Shown: positions 43,601 to 52,487 of the stretch, one piece after another
Layout: each line of letters starts with the position of its first letter
Position numbering within the stretch: the stretch's first letter is position 1
Source: Flavobacteriales bacterium
Lineage (GTDB): Bacteria; Bacteroidota; Bacteroidia; Flavobacteriales_D; Sanyastnellaceae
Assembly: GCA_018402085.1 (NCBI GenBank)
Contig: JAGYJM010000002.1
Coordinates: 1,612,001-1,676,000, forward strand
Direction: 5' to 3'
DNA: 64,000 nucleotides
Position numbers and translations under genes: made by a program
Notes under the pieces: model-generated
The model's database searches: none
What the model was told of the DNA's origin: nothing
What the model saw: the letters and a program-made list of their open reading frames with translations, nothing else

Positions 43601-46600
43601 TGGCGATCCAGGTGTACACTTCAGTGAACTCCTGTGGACAATCGCCATCGATTACTTCAGTGACCAGATCAATCTCTACATCCTCATCGCAGTTGTCGGT
43701 GGCGGTAACCTCTGGAAGGTCGATCGCCATGTCGCACTCAATGGTTTCTTCACCATCCTCACCTGAAAGCACAGGTGCTTCGGTGTCCACGATGGTAATG
43801 ACCTGAACACACGTGCTGGTGTTACCACAAGGGTCTAAGGCAGTCCATGTACGCTCGATGGTGTATGGACAGTCGCCCATCATCGCGCTGTCTTCGAAGC
43901 TGATGTTTGGCTCTGAACAGTCGTCAGTAGCAGTTGCCACTCCGGTGTTGGCCGGATCGGTGCTCTCCGTGCACTCGATGGTGACGTCAGCCGGGCAGTC
44001 GATGACCGGCGCTTCAAAGTCGTTGATCGTGATCTCCTGCTCGCAGGTGCTTGCGTTACCACAAGCATCGGTTGCGATCCAGGTACGGGTGAAGGTCGCA
44101 GGACATTCATCTGTTGCTACACCGTCTTCGAAGGTTACTTCAAATTCAGAGCAGTTGTCGCTCACCACAGGCTCACCGGCAAACGCAGGATCAGACGATC
44201 CGTTGTCGCAGTTCACTACGTATGGTGCAGGACACTCTTCGAATACCGGAGGTGTCGTGTCTTCCACGGTCAGGGTCTGTGTCTGGCTAACAGTATTTCC
44301 ACAAGCATCCGTTGCACTCCACGTACGAACGATCTCGTAACCACACTCATTGTAAACCGTTTCTGCTGTGAGCGATACTTCTACGTTCGGATCACAGTTG
44401 TCTTGCGCTGCTACGATCGCGTTCGGAACGTCATCATCGCAGTCGATCGTATCGTCTTCCGGCACACCAATCAGGATCGGCGCAGTGGTATCTACGTAAT
44501 TCACGGTGAACGTGCGAACCGACTGGTTACCGCAGTCATCGGTAGCGGTCCAGGTGTACACTTCAGTGAACTCTTGTGGACAATCGCCATCGATTACTTC
44601 AGTGACCAGATCAATCTCTACATCCTCATCACAGTTATCGGTTGCTGTTACCTCTGGGAGGTCAGCTGACATATCGCACTCGATAGTGACTTCAGCATCC
44701 TCGCCTGATAGCATAGGTGCTTCCGTATCAACGATGGTGATGACCTGAACACACGTGCTGGTGTTACCACAAGGGTCTAAGGCAGTCCATGTACGCTCGA
44801 TGGTGTATGGACAGTCGCCCATCATCGCGCTGTCTTCGAAGCTGATGTTTGGCTCTGAACAGTCGTCAGTAGCAGTTGCCACTCCGGTGTTGGCCGGATC
44901 GGTGCTCTCCGTGCACTCGATGGTGACGTCAGCCGGGCAGTCGATGACCGGTGCTTCAAAGTCGTTGATCGTGATCTCCTGCTCGCAGGTGCTTGCGTTA
45001 CCACAAGCATCAGTTGCGATCCAGGTACGGGTGAAGGTTGCAGGACATTCATCCGTTGCCACGCCGTCTTCGAAGGTCACTTCAAATTCAGAGCAGTTGT
45101 CGCTCACTACAGGCTCACCGGCGAACTCAGGATCAGATGATCCGTTGTCGCAGTTCACTACGTATGGTGCAGGACACTCTTCGAATACCGGAGGTGTCGT
45201 GTCTTCCACGGTCAGGGTCTGTGTCTGGCTAACAGTATTTCCACAAGCATCCGTTGCACTCCACGTACGAACGATCTCGTAACCACACTCATTGTAAACC
45301 GTTTCTGCTGTGAGCGATACTTCTACGTTCGGATCACAGTTATCTTGTGCGGCTACGATGGCATTTGGCACCTCGTCGTCGCAGTCGATCGTATCGTCTG
45401 CTGGCACACCAATCAGAATCGGCGCTGTGGTATCTACGTAATTCACGGTGAACGTGCGAACCGACTGGTTGTCGCAATCGTCAGTGGCGATCCAGGTGTA
45501 CACTTCAGTGAACTCCTGTGGACAATCGCCATCGATTACTTCAGTAGTGAGGTCGATTTCTACATCGTCATCACAGTTGTCGGTTGCTGTTACCTCTGGG
45601 AGGTCAGCTGACATATCGCACTCGATAGTGACTTCAGCATCCTCGCCTGATAGCATAGGTGCTTCCGTATCAACGATGGTGATGACCTGAACACACGTGC
45701 TGGTGTTACCACAAGGGTCTAAGGCAGTCCATGTACGCTCGATGGTGTACGGGCAGTCGCCCATCATCGCGCTGTCTTCGAAGCTGATGTTTGGCTCTGA
45801 ACAGTCGTCAGTAGCAGTTGCCACTCCGGTGTTGGCCGGATCGGTGCTCTCCGTGCACTCGATAGTGACGTCAGCCGGGCAGTCGATGACCGGTGCTTCA
45901 AAGTCGTTGATCGTGATCTCCTGCTCGCAGGTGCTTGCGTTACCACAAGCATCGGTTGCGATCCAGGTACGGGTGAAGGTTGCAGGACATTCATCTGTTG
46001 CTACACCGTCTTCGAAGGTTACTTCAAATTCAGAGCAGTTGTCGCTCACTACAGGCTCACCGGCGAACTCAGGATCAGATGATCCGTTGTCGCAGTTCAC
46101 TACGTATGGTGCAGGACACTCTTCAAATACAGGCGCTTCGGTATCGGTTACAGTGAGCACCTGAGTAGCGCTGGCTTCATTGCCACAAGCATCAACAGCT
46201 GTCCATGTACGTACGATCTCGTAGCCACAGTCGTTGTAAACAGTCTCGGCAGTGAGTGAAACCTCTACATCTTCATCACAGTTATCTTGTGCTGCAACGA
46301 TCGCGTTTGGAACTTCATCATCACAATCAATGGTTGCATCCTCTGGCACACCGATCAGAACTGGAGCTTCATCATCCACAACCGTGTAGATGTTGGTTAC
46401 TGAGGTTGTGTTACCGCAGTCATCGGTTGCGCTTACCACCTGAATGTACTGGAAGGTGCAATCGAGAGGCTGGAGTTGTGTATGAACAGTAACTTCGAGG
46501 TTATTGTCACAGTTATCACTGAACGTCAGTGTGCTCTCCGGCACGTCTTCGTCACAGTCAATATCCATAACCACCCCTTCACCGTCAGCTGTTGGAGGCG

Positions 46601-49600
46601 TGGTGTCCTGCACGGTCAGTACTTGCGTTTCAACAGCAACGTTGCCGCAGTCATCGGTGGCTGTCCACGTACGGATGATCTCGTAGATGCACTCGTCTAC
46701 CGGGTTCATCTCTTCTGCAAAGGCAACGTCAACATTATCGTCGCAAGCATCCGTTGCAGTGAGTTCGGGTGCAGCAGGGATGTTATCACACTCCACCGTC
46801 GCATCCGCCGCTTCTGCGGCGAACTCAGGCGCAACCGTATCGGTAACCGTAATCACCTGCTCATCAGAAACGCTGTTTCCACAATTATCTGTAGCAGACC
46901 AAGTGCGGATTAGCAGGTAACCACAGTCAAGCATTTCAACGGTTTCAGTGAAAAACACCTCAACGTTGTCATCGCAATTATCGGTGGCAGTCACCATCGC
47001 AGCGGCAGGGATATCCGTGCACTCAACGGTTTCATCAGCCGGTACGCCGGTGAGCTCAGGAGCCGTAGTATCGGTTACGGTGATGTTTTGATTCACAGTA
47101 GTTGAATTACCGCATTCATCAGTGGCGGTCCAGCTCTTCTCAATCACGAAGCCACAATCAAGCTGGCTGATCGAAGAAGCTGCAACTACTTCAAAGTTCG
47201 GATCGCAGTTATCGCTGAAGACCGGCATATCGCTTGGCTCAGGCTGATCGCACTCGATCGTTACATCTTGAGGAGTACTGAGTGCCACAGGGGCTTCAGT
47301 ATCGAGTACGGTGATGGTCACAAGTGCTTCAGTGGTATTGCCACAATCGTCAGTCGCAGAGCACCACTTCACGTATTCGAAACCACAGTCGAGTGGATTC
47401 GTGTAGTTGTCAACCACCACAGTGAGGTCTTCATCACAGTTATCAACGAAGGTCACATTGATGGCCGGGATTTCTTCATCACACTCAATCGTTTGATCAG
47501 GTGTCTGGAAGGTAATTACCGGGCCCTCCGTATCCACAACCGTGATGGTCTGTGTTGCAGTGACACTGTTGCCACAGTCGTCAGTGGCTGTCCAGCTCTT
47601 CTCGATAATGAATCCGCAGTCTTGTTCCGTGATCGATGAAGTCATCGTCACATCGAGGTTCTCATCGCAGTTATCCGTGAACACCGGTGCATCTGAAGGC
47701 TCGGCCTCATCACAATTGATGGTGACATCTTCAGGAGCTTCTACAATAACAGGCGCCGCAGTATCAGTAACGGTGAGGGTTTGTGAAGCCAAGGCCTCTT
47801 TACCACAGTCGTCAACCACTACCCATGTGCGAACGATTTCGGTCACACATTCGTCGATCTCATGTACATCTTCGGTAAAGACAACCTCAAGATCAGTGGC
47901 GCAATCGTCTTCTGCAGTCACTTCAGCGGCTGGAGGAACATCATCACATTCAACGGTGGCATCTTCAGGAACGCCGATCAGAACAGGTGCTTCTTCGTCT
48001 GTCACCATGAAGCACTGCGTTGTGATCGAGGTGTTTCCACAATCGTCTTCAGCAGTGAAGGTGCGCGTAATAAAGAATCCGCAAAGTTCGTCATTGTTGC
48101 AATCGAGGTTACCATTATCAGTGTTGCCATCAACGTAGTTTTCGTTGATCATGGTCAGCACTGAAGTGAGTGCACTCGGGCTGTAGGCATTTGAACAACC
48201 TCCGATTACCTGATCAGCGGCATCGATTACTTCTGAAACGGTCATTCCGCTGAACGGGCCATTGTTTACGATGAGGTCACCGAAGCTTGCTGTTGCGTCA
48301 CTGAAATCAACATCGAATGCATCAAATCCGAGCGCGAGCTTAGCTGCGACAAGGTGACCGGCAAACGTATTGCCATAACCTGAAGGATCTACGAGGCTGC
48401 CTGCAGGAAGCGCTGAAGGTGTGCCTCCTGAGGGGAGAAAATCTTCAACGGCTTGCGCCGATGTCAGTGTGAGAGTATTGTTACAACCGATAGTGAGTCC
48501 GTTCGGGAATGCACCATCAAAGTTTGCGTCGCGGTACACGCCGGGGTTGTTACCATTGGCAGGTGCGCCCCAACCTCCCGGAGTTTGCGTACGGAACTGA
48601 CCGCAAACCGTCTCTGTAAACTCGGTGTACACGTCATTATAAGTGACAACCACGCCGGTACAGTTATCAACGGCAGTCGCCAGTTCTTCACCGAATACGT
48701 CTCCACAGTTTCCGCTAACATCTTCAGGCACGTAAGTGAATACGGGTGCCTGGTCGTCGTTAATGGTGATCACCTGCGTGTACGTTGCCGTGTTGCCACA
48801 TGCGTCTGTGGCCGTGAATACGCGGTCAATAGTGAACACACATCCGCTTCCGTTAACGATGTCTTCACTGGTCACTTCGACGTCTTCGCTGCAGTTATCC
48901 AGCGCAGAAGCGCTGGATGCGACTACTTCGTCTGCACAAGCGTAGGTGACGTCATCCGGCACGCTGTTGAAGATCGGCGCGGAGTCATCGATGAGGGTCA
49001 GTGTCTGGATACACTCTACGTTTTCGCCCTGGTAAGTAGCGGTGAAGGTGCGGGTGATGACTTCCGGACAAGTGCCGTTTGACACATCAGAGAAACTCCA
49101 GTCTACAGAAACTTCTTCTTCGCCTGCCGAGCAGCCTTCGGTTTGTCCGAAGACGCGGACATTATCGATGCCCCAGCCCCCCATAGTGAAGTAGTTGCTT
49201 CCTTCGCCGTATGCCTTGAAGCGCACTTCAAAAGTATTTCCTGCGGCGCCATCTAGCACGTACTCACGGTCGTAGTTTATGGTTGCGCCATATTCAGACT
49301 CGAAGGTCTCAAGCGTTTGCCAGTTACCTCCATGAACGCGGTACTGTACCTTCAGGAATCCCGGCACATCTTCGCCGCCGTAAAGATCTTGCTGCATACA
49401 GAAGCTCAGCGATACCTCATCGGTACAGCAGGCGTCATACATCGGAGACTTGAGCTTCGTGTTGTAATCGGTGTGGAAGTTGGTGAAGTCGATAAATACG
49501 TTCGGGATGTCACCACAAGCCGGATCGCATCCGGTGCCTACATCCCAGCCCGGACCAAATGACCAGCCGTCAGTTGAACCACCCCAGCCCTGGAATTCAA

Positions 49601-52433
49601 AGTCGAACTCACCCGGCTCACGAACACACCCAGCGTTATCTGCACAGATGAGGGTTGGGTAGCCGGTGAAGTCAGGATGTGTTGCCGACTCACAGTCGAG
49701 CTCGAGGTCAGCCGGACACTCTACTTCGCATATGGGCTCCGGGCAAAGCAGGTTAGCGTTGAGATCGCCGTTACCTTCGTGTGTGCCTGAGTATGAGAAC
49801 CAGGTTGAGATTCCGAATTCGTCATTCTTACCATTCGCGCCATTTGCCCCTACCTGGAGTCCGTATGGCATGCCGTCCATCTGACGGAGGAAAATGTAAA
49901 CACCCTCGTTCTCACCGCGGCCGGTGAGCACATTCGGACGATCATCGTCAAAAGTGTAGAACGTCCAGTCTTGAGCATCAGCGAGGGTCGCTCCATCCTC
50001 TAGCTTAGCTTCACCACCTTGAGCGATGAATTCATCGTAATTCGATTTGCCTTCAAAGTACAGGGTCACATCGAAGATCTTGTCAGGATCTGAGATCGCA
50101 AAAATCTGTCCGGTAATCTTCGCGGTACCATCAGCGTATTCGATCCAGCTCAGACCTTCTTCGCTGCTGGTGTAGTTGGTACCAAAAGCATTGAAGAAAA
50201 CGAAGTGGCGTGTTCCGGGTCCATTGAAGCCGACGATTTCACATATCTTTTCTTCTTCCGGCACATTGCATTGTGCGTCTGCCACTGCAAGACCTGCAGC
50301 GAGGAAAGAAGAAGGATTCGGTTCACGGTTCGGATCAGAGATAAGATCGATCGATACTTCTGTCACATCGCCAGGTACATTCTCCAGTACAAATGGCACG
50401 AGGTTGAGCGAAAGACCGTTGGTGTTACCCGTAACCGCAAAAGAGCGGGTGATGTCTCCTGCTGTCACTATGAAGTCTGCAAAGCGGCCGTCGTTCGACA
50501 TGTCCGAAATCGGCATTGTCACGACGATATCACGAGGAGCGTCAGCTGCAGGAACCGAGAGGCTCATGGTGTAGCTGTCATTAAACAGGTGACGACCTAC
50601 GAACTCTCCGCTACCGGTTGAAATGAGATCCATCTCACTACGGAAGGTATAAGCTACGAGTGAAAGAAGTTTGTGGTTGAAACCGTTCGGGACACATACG
50701 CCAACGTTTGAAGCAGCAGGCACCTGCACACGGTAAGCGCGTTTGTTGCCTTGATCGGTGCCATTACCCTCCACAACGATTTGGGCAGTAGCCGTGTATT
50801 CTGTCCCATCTGCGGTGAACACCACAGAAGCAGGCGGGTTGTTCGCTTTCCAAACGGTCTCAAGGATAATGTATTCGAGGTTGCCCTCTTCGTAGTTGAT
50901 ATCGAGGTCAGCACAGCCGTCACCTTCCATACCGATGCCTTCGATCGACACCTTGAGTGCGTCTTCGCAATCCAGGGTGAAGGTCTCCACCGGAGGCTCG
51001 GGTGCATCGTCACATTGATAAGTTGCATTAAGGTCGCCGTGACCGTTTGTGGTGCCAACATAGTCGAACCACATTGACATTCCGTTATCATTGCTATTCA
51101 GATCATTGGCGCCGTCGCCCAACTGAAGGCCGTAATCATTATCATCTTGCGGCAGAATATAGAGCAATTCACCATCAAGGTCTTGCAGTCCTTTCAGGTA
51201 GCTTGTTTTCGAAAGATCCTGGCTATAGAACACCCAGGTGGTTTCGTCACCAAGATGGGTTCCTTTTGCTTCACCGCCTTGAGCAATCCAGGTATCATAA
51301 TCAGAGAAGTTATTGAACCAGATAGAAACCTGGAATTTTTCGTGAGCATCAGAAATGCGCTCCACCTGTCCGTAAATACGAGCTGTACCGTCATCAAATT
51401 TGTCAAAAAACAGCCCTGAATCGGAGGCCTTGAAGTCTGTACCGAATTCGTTCGGCAACCAGAAAATTCGACCACCGGGATAACCAAATCCATCTAATGA
51501 GCATGTCTCAGTTAAATCGCCTGTTGTAGCATGGTCAACGTAGAGGTCATCGCAGATGTGATCCCACCATGACTCACAGCAATAAGAATCTTCTTCGATG
51601 ACCTGCTGAAAGAATGGGTCATTTGCAGGGTAAGGTGAAGAACCATTGAGAATGGTTGCGCACAACTCCTGTCCGTTTACTCCTGCCTCAAAGTTCTGCA
51701 TCACCTCATCGGCATCGAGCACCTGGCAGTAAACTGCTGCAAGGTGAATATCTCCGAGCCACGGACGATCCATGGTGATTTCGTTGGCAAGCGCAAAAAC
51801 GTGTGAGGGATCCCAGTTATTCAGCGACCCGCCACGCGAATCGGTATCTTGTAACTGACCATTGAGGTACCATTTCTCAACACCGGTGTTCACGTTGTAC
51901 GTATAAACAACATGCTGCAGGCCCGATTGGATGTTGACATCCATATCCGATTCGGGTGTTCCCTGATCATTGGTATTGGTGGTTCGCATGCGCACCACGT
52001 AATCCGAGTTTTCGTGCCCGAGTGTAAAGTTTCTTTCTCCCGTATCCTGCGACAATGTCATCATGCGCGCCGGACCATTCTGATGGGTATCCGTCTGACC
52101 AACCCACATCTCAAGGGAGATTTCTGGTGAGTTGTGCAACAGATTGTAATGCTTTGTTCCGGGACCATCACTTGCTACGATGGTTGAAGATTGAATCCGG
52201 AGCCCCCCACCGGGAATCCAGTCAATAGCGTTGGGATGTGAAATGTGGAGGTCTTCTGCCGGCGACACGCCGGATACATCATTCACTACACTGCCAGAAC
52301 CTTCTTCAAAGGTATACAGCGAGACGAGCTCAGAGGTGACTCGCTGGGCAGTGGTTGAAATTGAAAGTAGCGCTGCCGCGCTAATGGAAAGAGTGATACG
52401 CAGTAGGAAGTTGCGAAGCGTAGCGTTCTCCAT
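37662..52433 (-). CDS. Giant secreted HYR-repeat protein with T9SS type A signal
   Basis: A 4,923-aa secreted protein. ATG at 52433 gives a signal peptide (LRITLSISAAALLSISTTAQ); earlier ATGs lie upstream of the -7 box. Order: LamG-like domain (DNA about 52,360-51,640), two copies of an unrecognised ~155-aa domain (about 51,480-51,020 and 50,230-49,740) with a beta-rich segment between, a MAM-like beta-rich domain (about 49,610-49,120), then 45 HYR-like Ig repeats of about 80 aa (about 48,995-37,950) with APVxxGVPxDxTVEC, TDNCDxxVEV and RTWTATDDCGN, and a type A sorting domain (YPNPMDERFTVEF ... YYHKIVVTQR). Regular Cys pairs suggest a disulfide-stabilised surface stalk or adhesin. Confidence 0.92.
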   Translation of the reverse strand: MENATLRNFLLRITLSISAAALLSISTTAQRVTSELVSLYTFEEGSGSVVNDVSGVSPAEDLHISHPNAIDWIPGGGLRIQSSTIVASDGPGTKHYNLLHNSPEISLEMWVGQTDTHQNGPARMMTLSQDTGERNFTLGHENSDYVVRMRTTNTNDQGTPESDMDVNIQSGLQHVVYTYNVNTGVEKWYLNGQLQDTDSRGGSLNNWDPSHVFALANEITMDRPWLGDIHLAAVYCQVLDADEVMQNFEAGVNGQELCATILNGSSPYPANDPFFQQVIEEDSYCCESWWDHICDDLYVDHATTGDLTETCSLDGFGYPGGRIFWLPNEFGTDFKASDSGLFFDKFDDGTARIYGQVERISDAHEKFQVSIWFNNFSDYDTWIAQGGEAKGTHLGDETTWVFYSQDLSKTSYLKGLQDLDGELLYILPQDDNDYGLQLGDGANDLNSNDNGMSMWFDYVGTTNGHGDLNATYQCDDAPEPPVETFTLDCEDALKVSIEGIGMEGDGCADLDINYEEGNLEYIILETVWKANNPPASVVFTADGTEYTATAQIVVEGNGTDQGNKRAYRVQVPAASNVGVCVPNGFNHKLLSLVAYTFRSEMDLISTGSGEFVGRHLFNDSYTMSLSVPAADAPRDIVVTMPISDMSNDGRFADFIVTAGDITRSFAVTGNTNGLSLNLVPFVLENVPGDVTEVSIDLISDPNREPNPSSFLAAGLAVADAQCNVPEEEKICEIVGFNGPGTRHFVFFNAFGTNYTSSEEGLSWIEYADGTAKITGQIFAISDPDKIFDVTLYFEGKSNYDEFIAQGGEAKLEDGATLADAQDWTFYTFDDDRPNVLTGRGENEGVYIFLRQMDGMPYGLQVGANGANGKNDEFGISTWFSYSGTHEGNGDLNANLLCPEPICEVECPADLELDCESATHPDFTGYPTLICADNAGCVREPGEFDFEFQGWGGSTDGWSFGPGWDVGTGCDPACGDIPNVFIDFTNFHTDYNTKLKSPMYDACCTDEVSLSFCMQQDLYGGEDVPGFLKVQYRVHGGNWQTLETFESEYGATINYDREYVLDGAAGNTFEVRFKAYGEGSNYFTMGGWGIDNVRVFGQTEGCSAGEEEVSVDWSFSDVSNGTCPEVITRTFTATYQGENVECIQTLTLIDDSAPIFNSVPDDVTYACADEVVASSASALDNCSEDVEVTSEDIVNGSGCVFTIDRVFTATDACGNTATYTQVITINDDQAPVFTYVPEDVSGNCGDVFGEELATAVDNCTGVVVTYNDVYTEFTETVCGQFRTQTPGGWGAPANGNNPGVYRDANFDGAFPNGLTIGCNNTLTLTSAQAVEDFLPSGGTPSALPAGSLVDPSGYGNTFAGHLVAAKLALGFDAFDVDFSDATASFGDLIVNNGPFSGMTVSEVIDAADQVIGGCSNAYSPSALTSVLTMINENYVDGNTDNGNLDCNNDELCGFFITRTFTAEDDCGNTSITTQCFMVTDEEAPVLIGVPEDATVECDDVPPAAEVTAEDDCATDLEVVFTEDVHEIDECVTEIVRTWVVVDDCGKEALASQTLTVTDTAAPVIVEAPEDVTINCDEAEPSDAPVFTDNCDENLDVTMTSSITEQDCGFIIEKSWTATDDCGNSVTATQTITVVDTEGPVITFQTPDQTIECDEEIPAINVTFVDNCDEDLTVVVDNYTNPLDCGFEYVKWCSATDDCGNTTEALVTITVLDTEAPVALSTPQDVTIECDQPEPSDMPVFSDNCDPNFEVVAASSISQLDCGFVIEKSWTATDECGNSTTVNQNITVTDTTAPELTGVPADETVECTDIPAAAMVTATDNCDDNVEVFFTETVEMLDCGYLLIRTWSATDNCGNSVSDEQVITVTDTVAPEFAAEAADATVECDNIPAAPELTATDACDDNVDVAFAEEMNPVDECIYEIIRTWTATDDCGNVAVETQVLTVQDTTPPTADGEGVVMDIDCDEDVPESTLTFSDNCDNNLEVTVHTQLQPLDCTFQYIQVVSATDDCGNTTSVTNIYTVVDDEAPVLIGVPEDATIDCDDEVPNAIVAAQDNCDEDVEVSLTAETVYNDCGYEIVRTWTAVDACGNEASATQVLTVTDTEAPVFEECPAPYVVNCDNGSSDPEFAGEPVVSDNCSEFEVTFEDGVATDECPATFTRTWIATDACGNASTCEQEITINDFEAPVIDCPADVTIECTESTDPANTGVATATDDCSEPNISFEDSAMMGDCPYTIERTWTALDPCGNTSTCVQVITIVDTEAPMLSGEDAEVTIECDMSADLPEVTATDNCDDDVEIDLTTEVIDGDCPQEFTEVYTWIATDDCDNQSVRTFTVNYVDTTAPILIGVPADDTIDCDDEVPNAIVAAQDNCDPNVEVSLTAETVYNECGYEIVRTWSATDACGNTVSQTQTLTVEDTTPPVFEECPAPYVVNCDNGSSDPEFAGEPVVSDNCSEFEVTFEDGVATDECPATFTRTWIATDACGNASTCEQEITINDFEAPVIDCPADVTIECTESTDPANTGVATATDDCSEPNISFEDSAMMGDCPYTIERTWTALDPCGNTSTCVQVITIVDTEAPMLSGEDAEVTIECDMSADLPEVTATDNCDEDVEIDLVTEVIDGDCPQEFTEVYTWTATDDCGNQSVRTFTVNYVDTTAPILIGVPEDDTIDCDDDVPNAIVAAQDNCDPNVEVSLTAETVYNECGYEIVRTWSATDACGNTVSQTQTLTVEDTTPPVFEECPAPYVVNCDNGSSDPAFAGEPVVSDNCSEFEVTFEDGVATDECPATFTRTWIATDACGNASTCEQEITINDFEAPVIDCPADVTIECTESTDPANTGVATATDDCSEPNISFEDSAMMGDCPYTIERTWTALDPCGNTSTCVQVITIVDTEAPVLSGEDGEETIECDMAIDLPEVTATDNCDEDVEIDLVTEVIDGDCPQEFTEVYTWIATDDCDNQSVRTFTVNYVDTTAPILIGVPADDTIDCDDDVPNAIVAAQDNCDPNVEVSLTAETVYNECGYEIVRTWSATDACGNTVSQTQTLTVEDTTPPVFEECPAPYVVDCDNGYSDPAFAGEPVVSDNCSEFEVTFEDGVATDECPATFTRTWIATDACGNASTCEQEITINDFSEPIIDCPADITVECPESTGPENTGMATATDDCSVPVITYVDGPLMGDCPFTFERIFTATDACGNSSSSVQVITIVDTVAPELSGEDTEVTIECDATPELPEVTATDACDDDVEIDLTTEVIDGDCPQEFTEVYTWIATDDCDNQSVRTFTVNYVDTTAPILIGVPEDVTAECDNVPAPAQVSAEDNCGGVELNFAEAINELDCGYELIRTWTAIDECGNQNVATQTVTVVDTTEPDVISAPQDITLECDQPEPVVAPVFADNCDDDLEIVAISGITNVNDCGFTIERAWTAIDDCGNSTTVTQVITFIDTTAPVISDVPADVTVVCTDLPAPAEVTAVDNCDDNPTVELTETIGGGCPYTITRTWVATDACGNQSSATQVITVIDEEAPILVGVPDDFVGECGNAPGADQVTAIDNCDEDIPVILTEEVLGEVCPLTIVRTWTATDNCGNTVSASQTITINDTTAPVFVSGPEDATVECDMVPGPDNDAIEVEDNCDLNLEITFEETSTPGEPAVEGGEPCGEVITRVWTATDDCGNSSSFTQVITVVDTTAPVLVNVPEDTTVECTAIPQPAVVTAVDNCFDGVMNVSLEESIVPAECGFQIVRTWTAADNCLNVGSATQVITVVDTEAPIVLTTPEDVTVECDEDLPNLMPSFDDACDEDLSITMTETEQPQNCGFLVIRTWTATDDCGNSVSTSQSIFVTDTTPPVFDAEASDAEVECSAIPAPAQLTASDNCDLDVDITFTEEVLPGECPYSIVRTWTATDDCGNSVSTMQTLTVVDTEAPILIGVPEDATVECDAIPGVDQVVATDNCDDNLEVTFDDEIVAGGECGYSIIRTWTVTDNCGNTASASQTLTVTDTTDPEVISSPEDLSIECDEEAPLVAPEFDDNCDLDLEVGFAQTIFPGECEHSFTIVRTWTASDDCGNTTSVSQNISVTDTTAPVLVGVPEDVTAECTDIPQAATVTATDNCDSNVMVVLEESLEPLECGFIVTRTWTATDDCGNTTSASQVITAIDETDPIAISVPQDITIECDEVVPDAMPMFTDNCDNDLEITAASSISILECGELIERSWTATDDCGNSVTVSQTITVVDTTAPVFTDVPQDATVECDAVPAPAQVAAEDNCDDNLIILFEENIVEEGCPYVIERTWTVFDNCNNNSSYTQTITVVDTTDPILIGVPEDATVECDAVPAAATVTADDNCADNLEVFFVEGVEMLDCGFILTRTWSATDECGNTASATQVLTVVDTTAPVLIGVPENVTAECDAVPAPAVVSAEDNCDQQLGVTLTEEEEMQDCGYLLIRTWSVSDDCGNTAAATQVITVVDTTAPIILNAPEDVTVQCDEVPGTGNIEVTDNCDPLVEVNVTEMTEDIECGFILTRTFTATDDCGNAATHIQTITVQDTEAPVILGVPADVTIECGEPVPAPGQVDVEDNCDPMPMVTTSEETVDLDCGFQIVRTYLATDECGNVGTAQQVITVTDTTPPVFEGQPEDATVNCEELGMAPTLTATDNCDDNVEVTFEEIIGDGCPYTVERIWTATDDCGNTATVTQTLTVIDEEAPVFDDYEFSISMSCEEVDDFLLTATDNCDLDVEVTVVEELTFSGGCLGVLARTYQAVDNCGNVTEVEQLIQVFDDVAPVVFNAPEDLELMCGDEIPAPANDVFATDNCDAEVEIEFTEEQTSEFCPYEIIRTWTAVDECFNTTTVTQVITVDVIVDEFNVSVVTYPNPMDERFTVEFTVPFDSDVVGGVYDMTGREVLPVFQGRADARRLYQLQYGNLNWEAGTYILMLTVDDEVYYHKIVVTQR
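40922..40941 (-). repeat. Family-A intragenic hairpin (giant gene)
   Basis: Coding-strand CGACGC-AGAA-GCGTCG-GATG, encoding FDAEASDAEVEC at the start of HYR repeat 33, replacing the usual GVPxDATVEC. Confidence 0.7.
42570..46400 (-). repeat. 942-bp higher-order tandem repeat inside the giant gene
   Basis: HYR repeats 10-25 are four successive blocks of four repeats. Equivalent positions are 942 bp apart (for example 42622, 43564, 44506, 45448), i.e. 314 codons. The two central blocks are nearly identical at DNA level; the block next to 42,600 is the most diverged. This points to recent unequal recombination. Assembly may under- or over-count copies. Confidence 0.88.
46802..46821 (-). repeat. 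Family-A intragenic hairpin (giant gene)
   Basis: Coding-strand CGCCGC-AGAA-GCGGCG-GATG, encoding FAAEAADATVEC at the start of HYR repeat 8. Confidence 0.7.
48900..48919 (+). repeat. Family-A intragenic hairpin (giant gene, antisense)
   Basis: CAGCGC-AGAA-GCGCTG-GATG on the plus strand, antisense to the gene; it encodes ASSASALDNC in HYR repeat 1. Confidence 0.65.
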
Positions 52434-52487
52434 AGTTCTAGGTATTTCGGATTGGTTAGGCATGTGGACCACTGTCTCACACGATCG

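Noticed and set aside
39192-48164. Many plus-strand ORFs of 60-210 aa across the giant gene
   Set aside because: They are antisense shadows of the HYR repeats and recur with the same 942-bp period.
49501-49540. CCGGATCGCATCCGG hairpin in the giant gene
   Set aside because: Looks like a palindrome but lacks the 6-4-6-GATG layout of family A.
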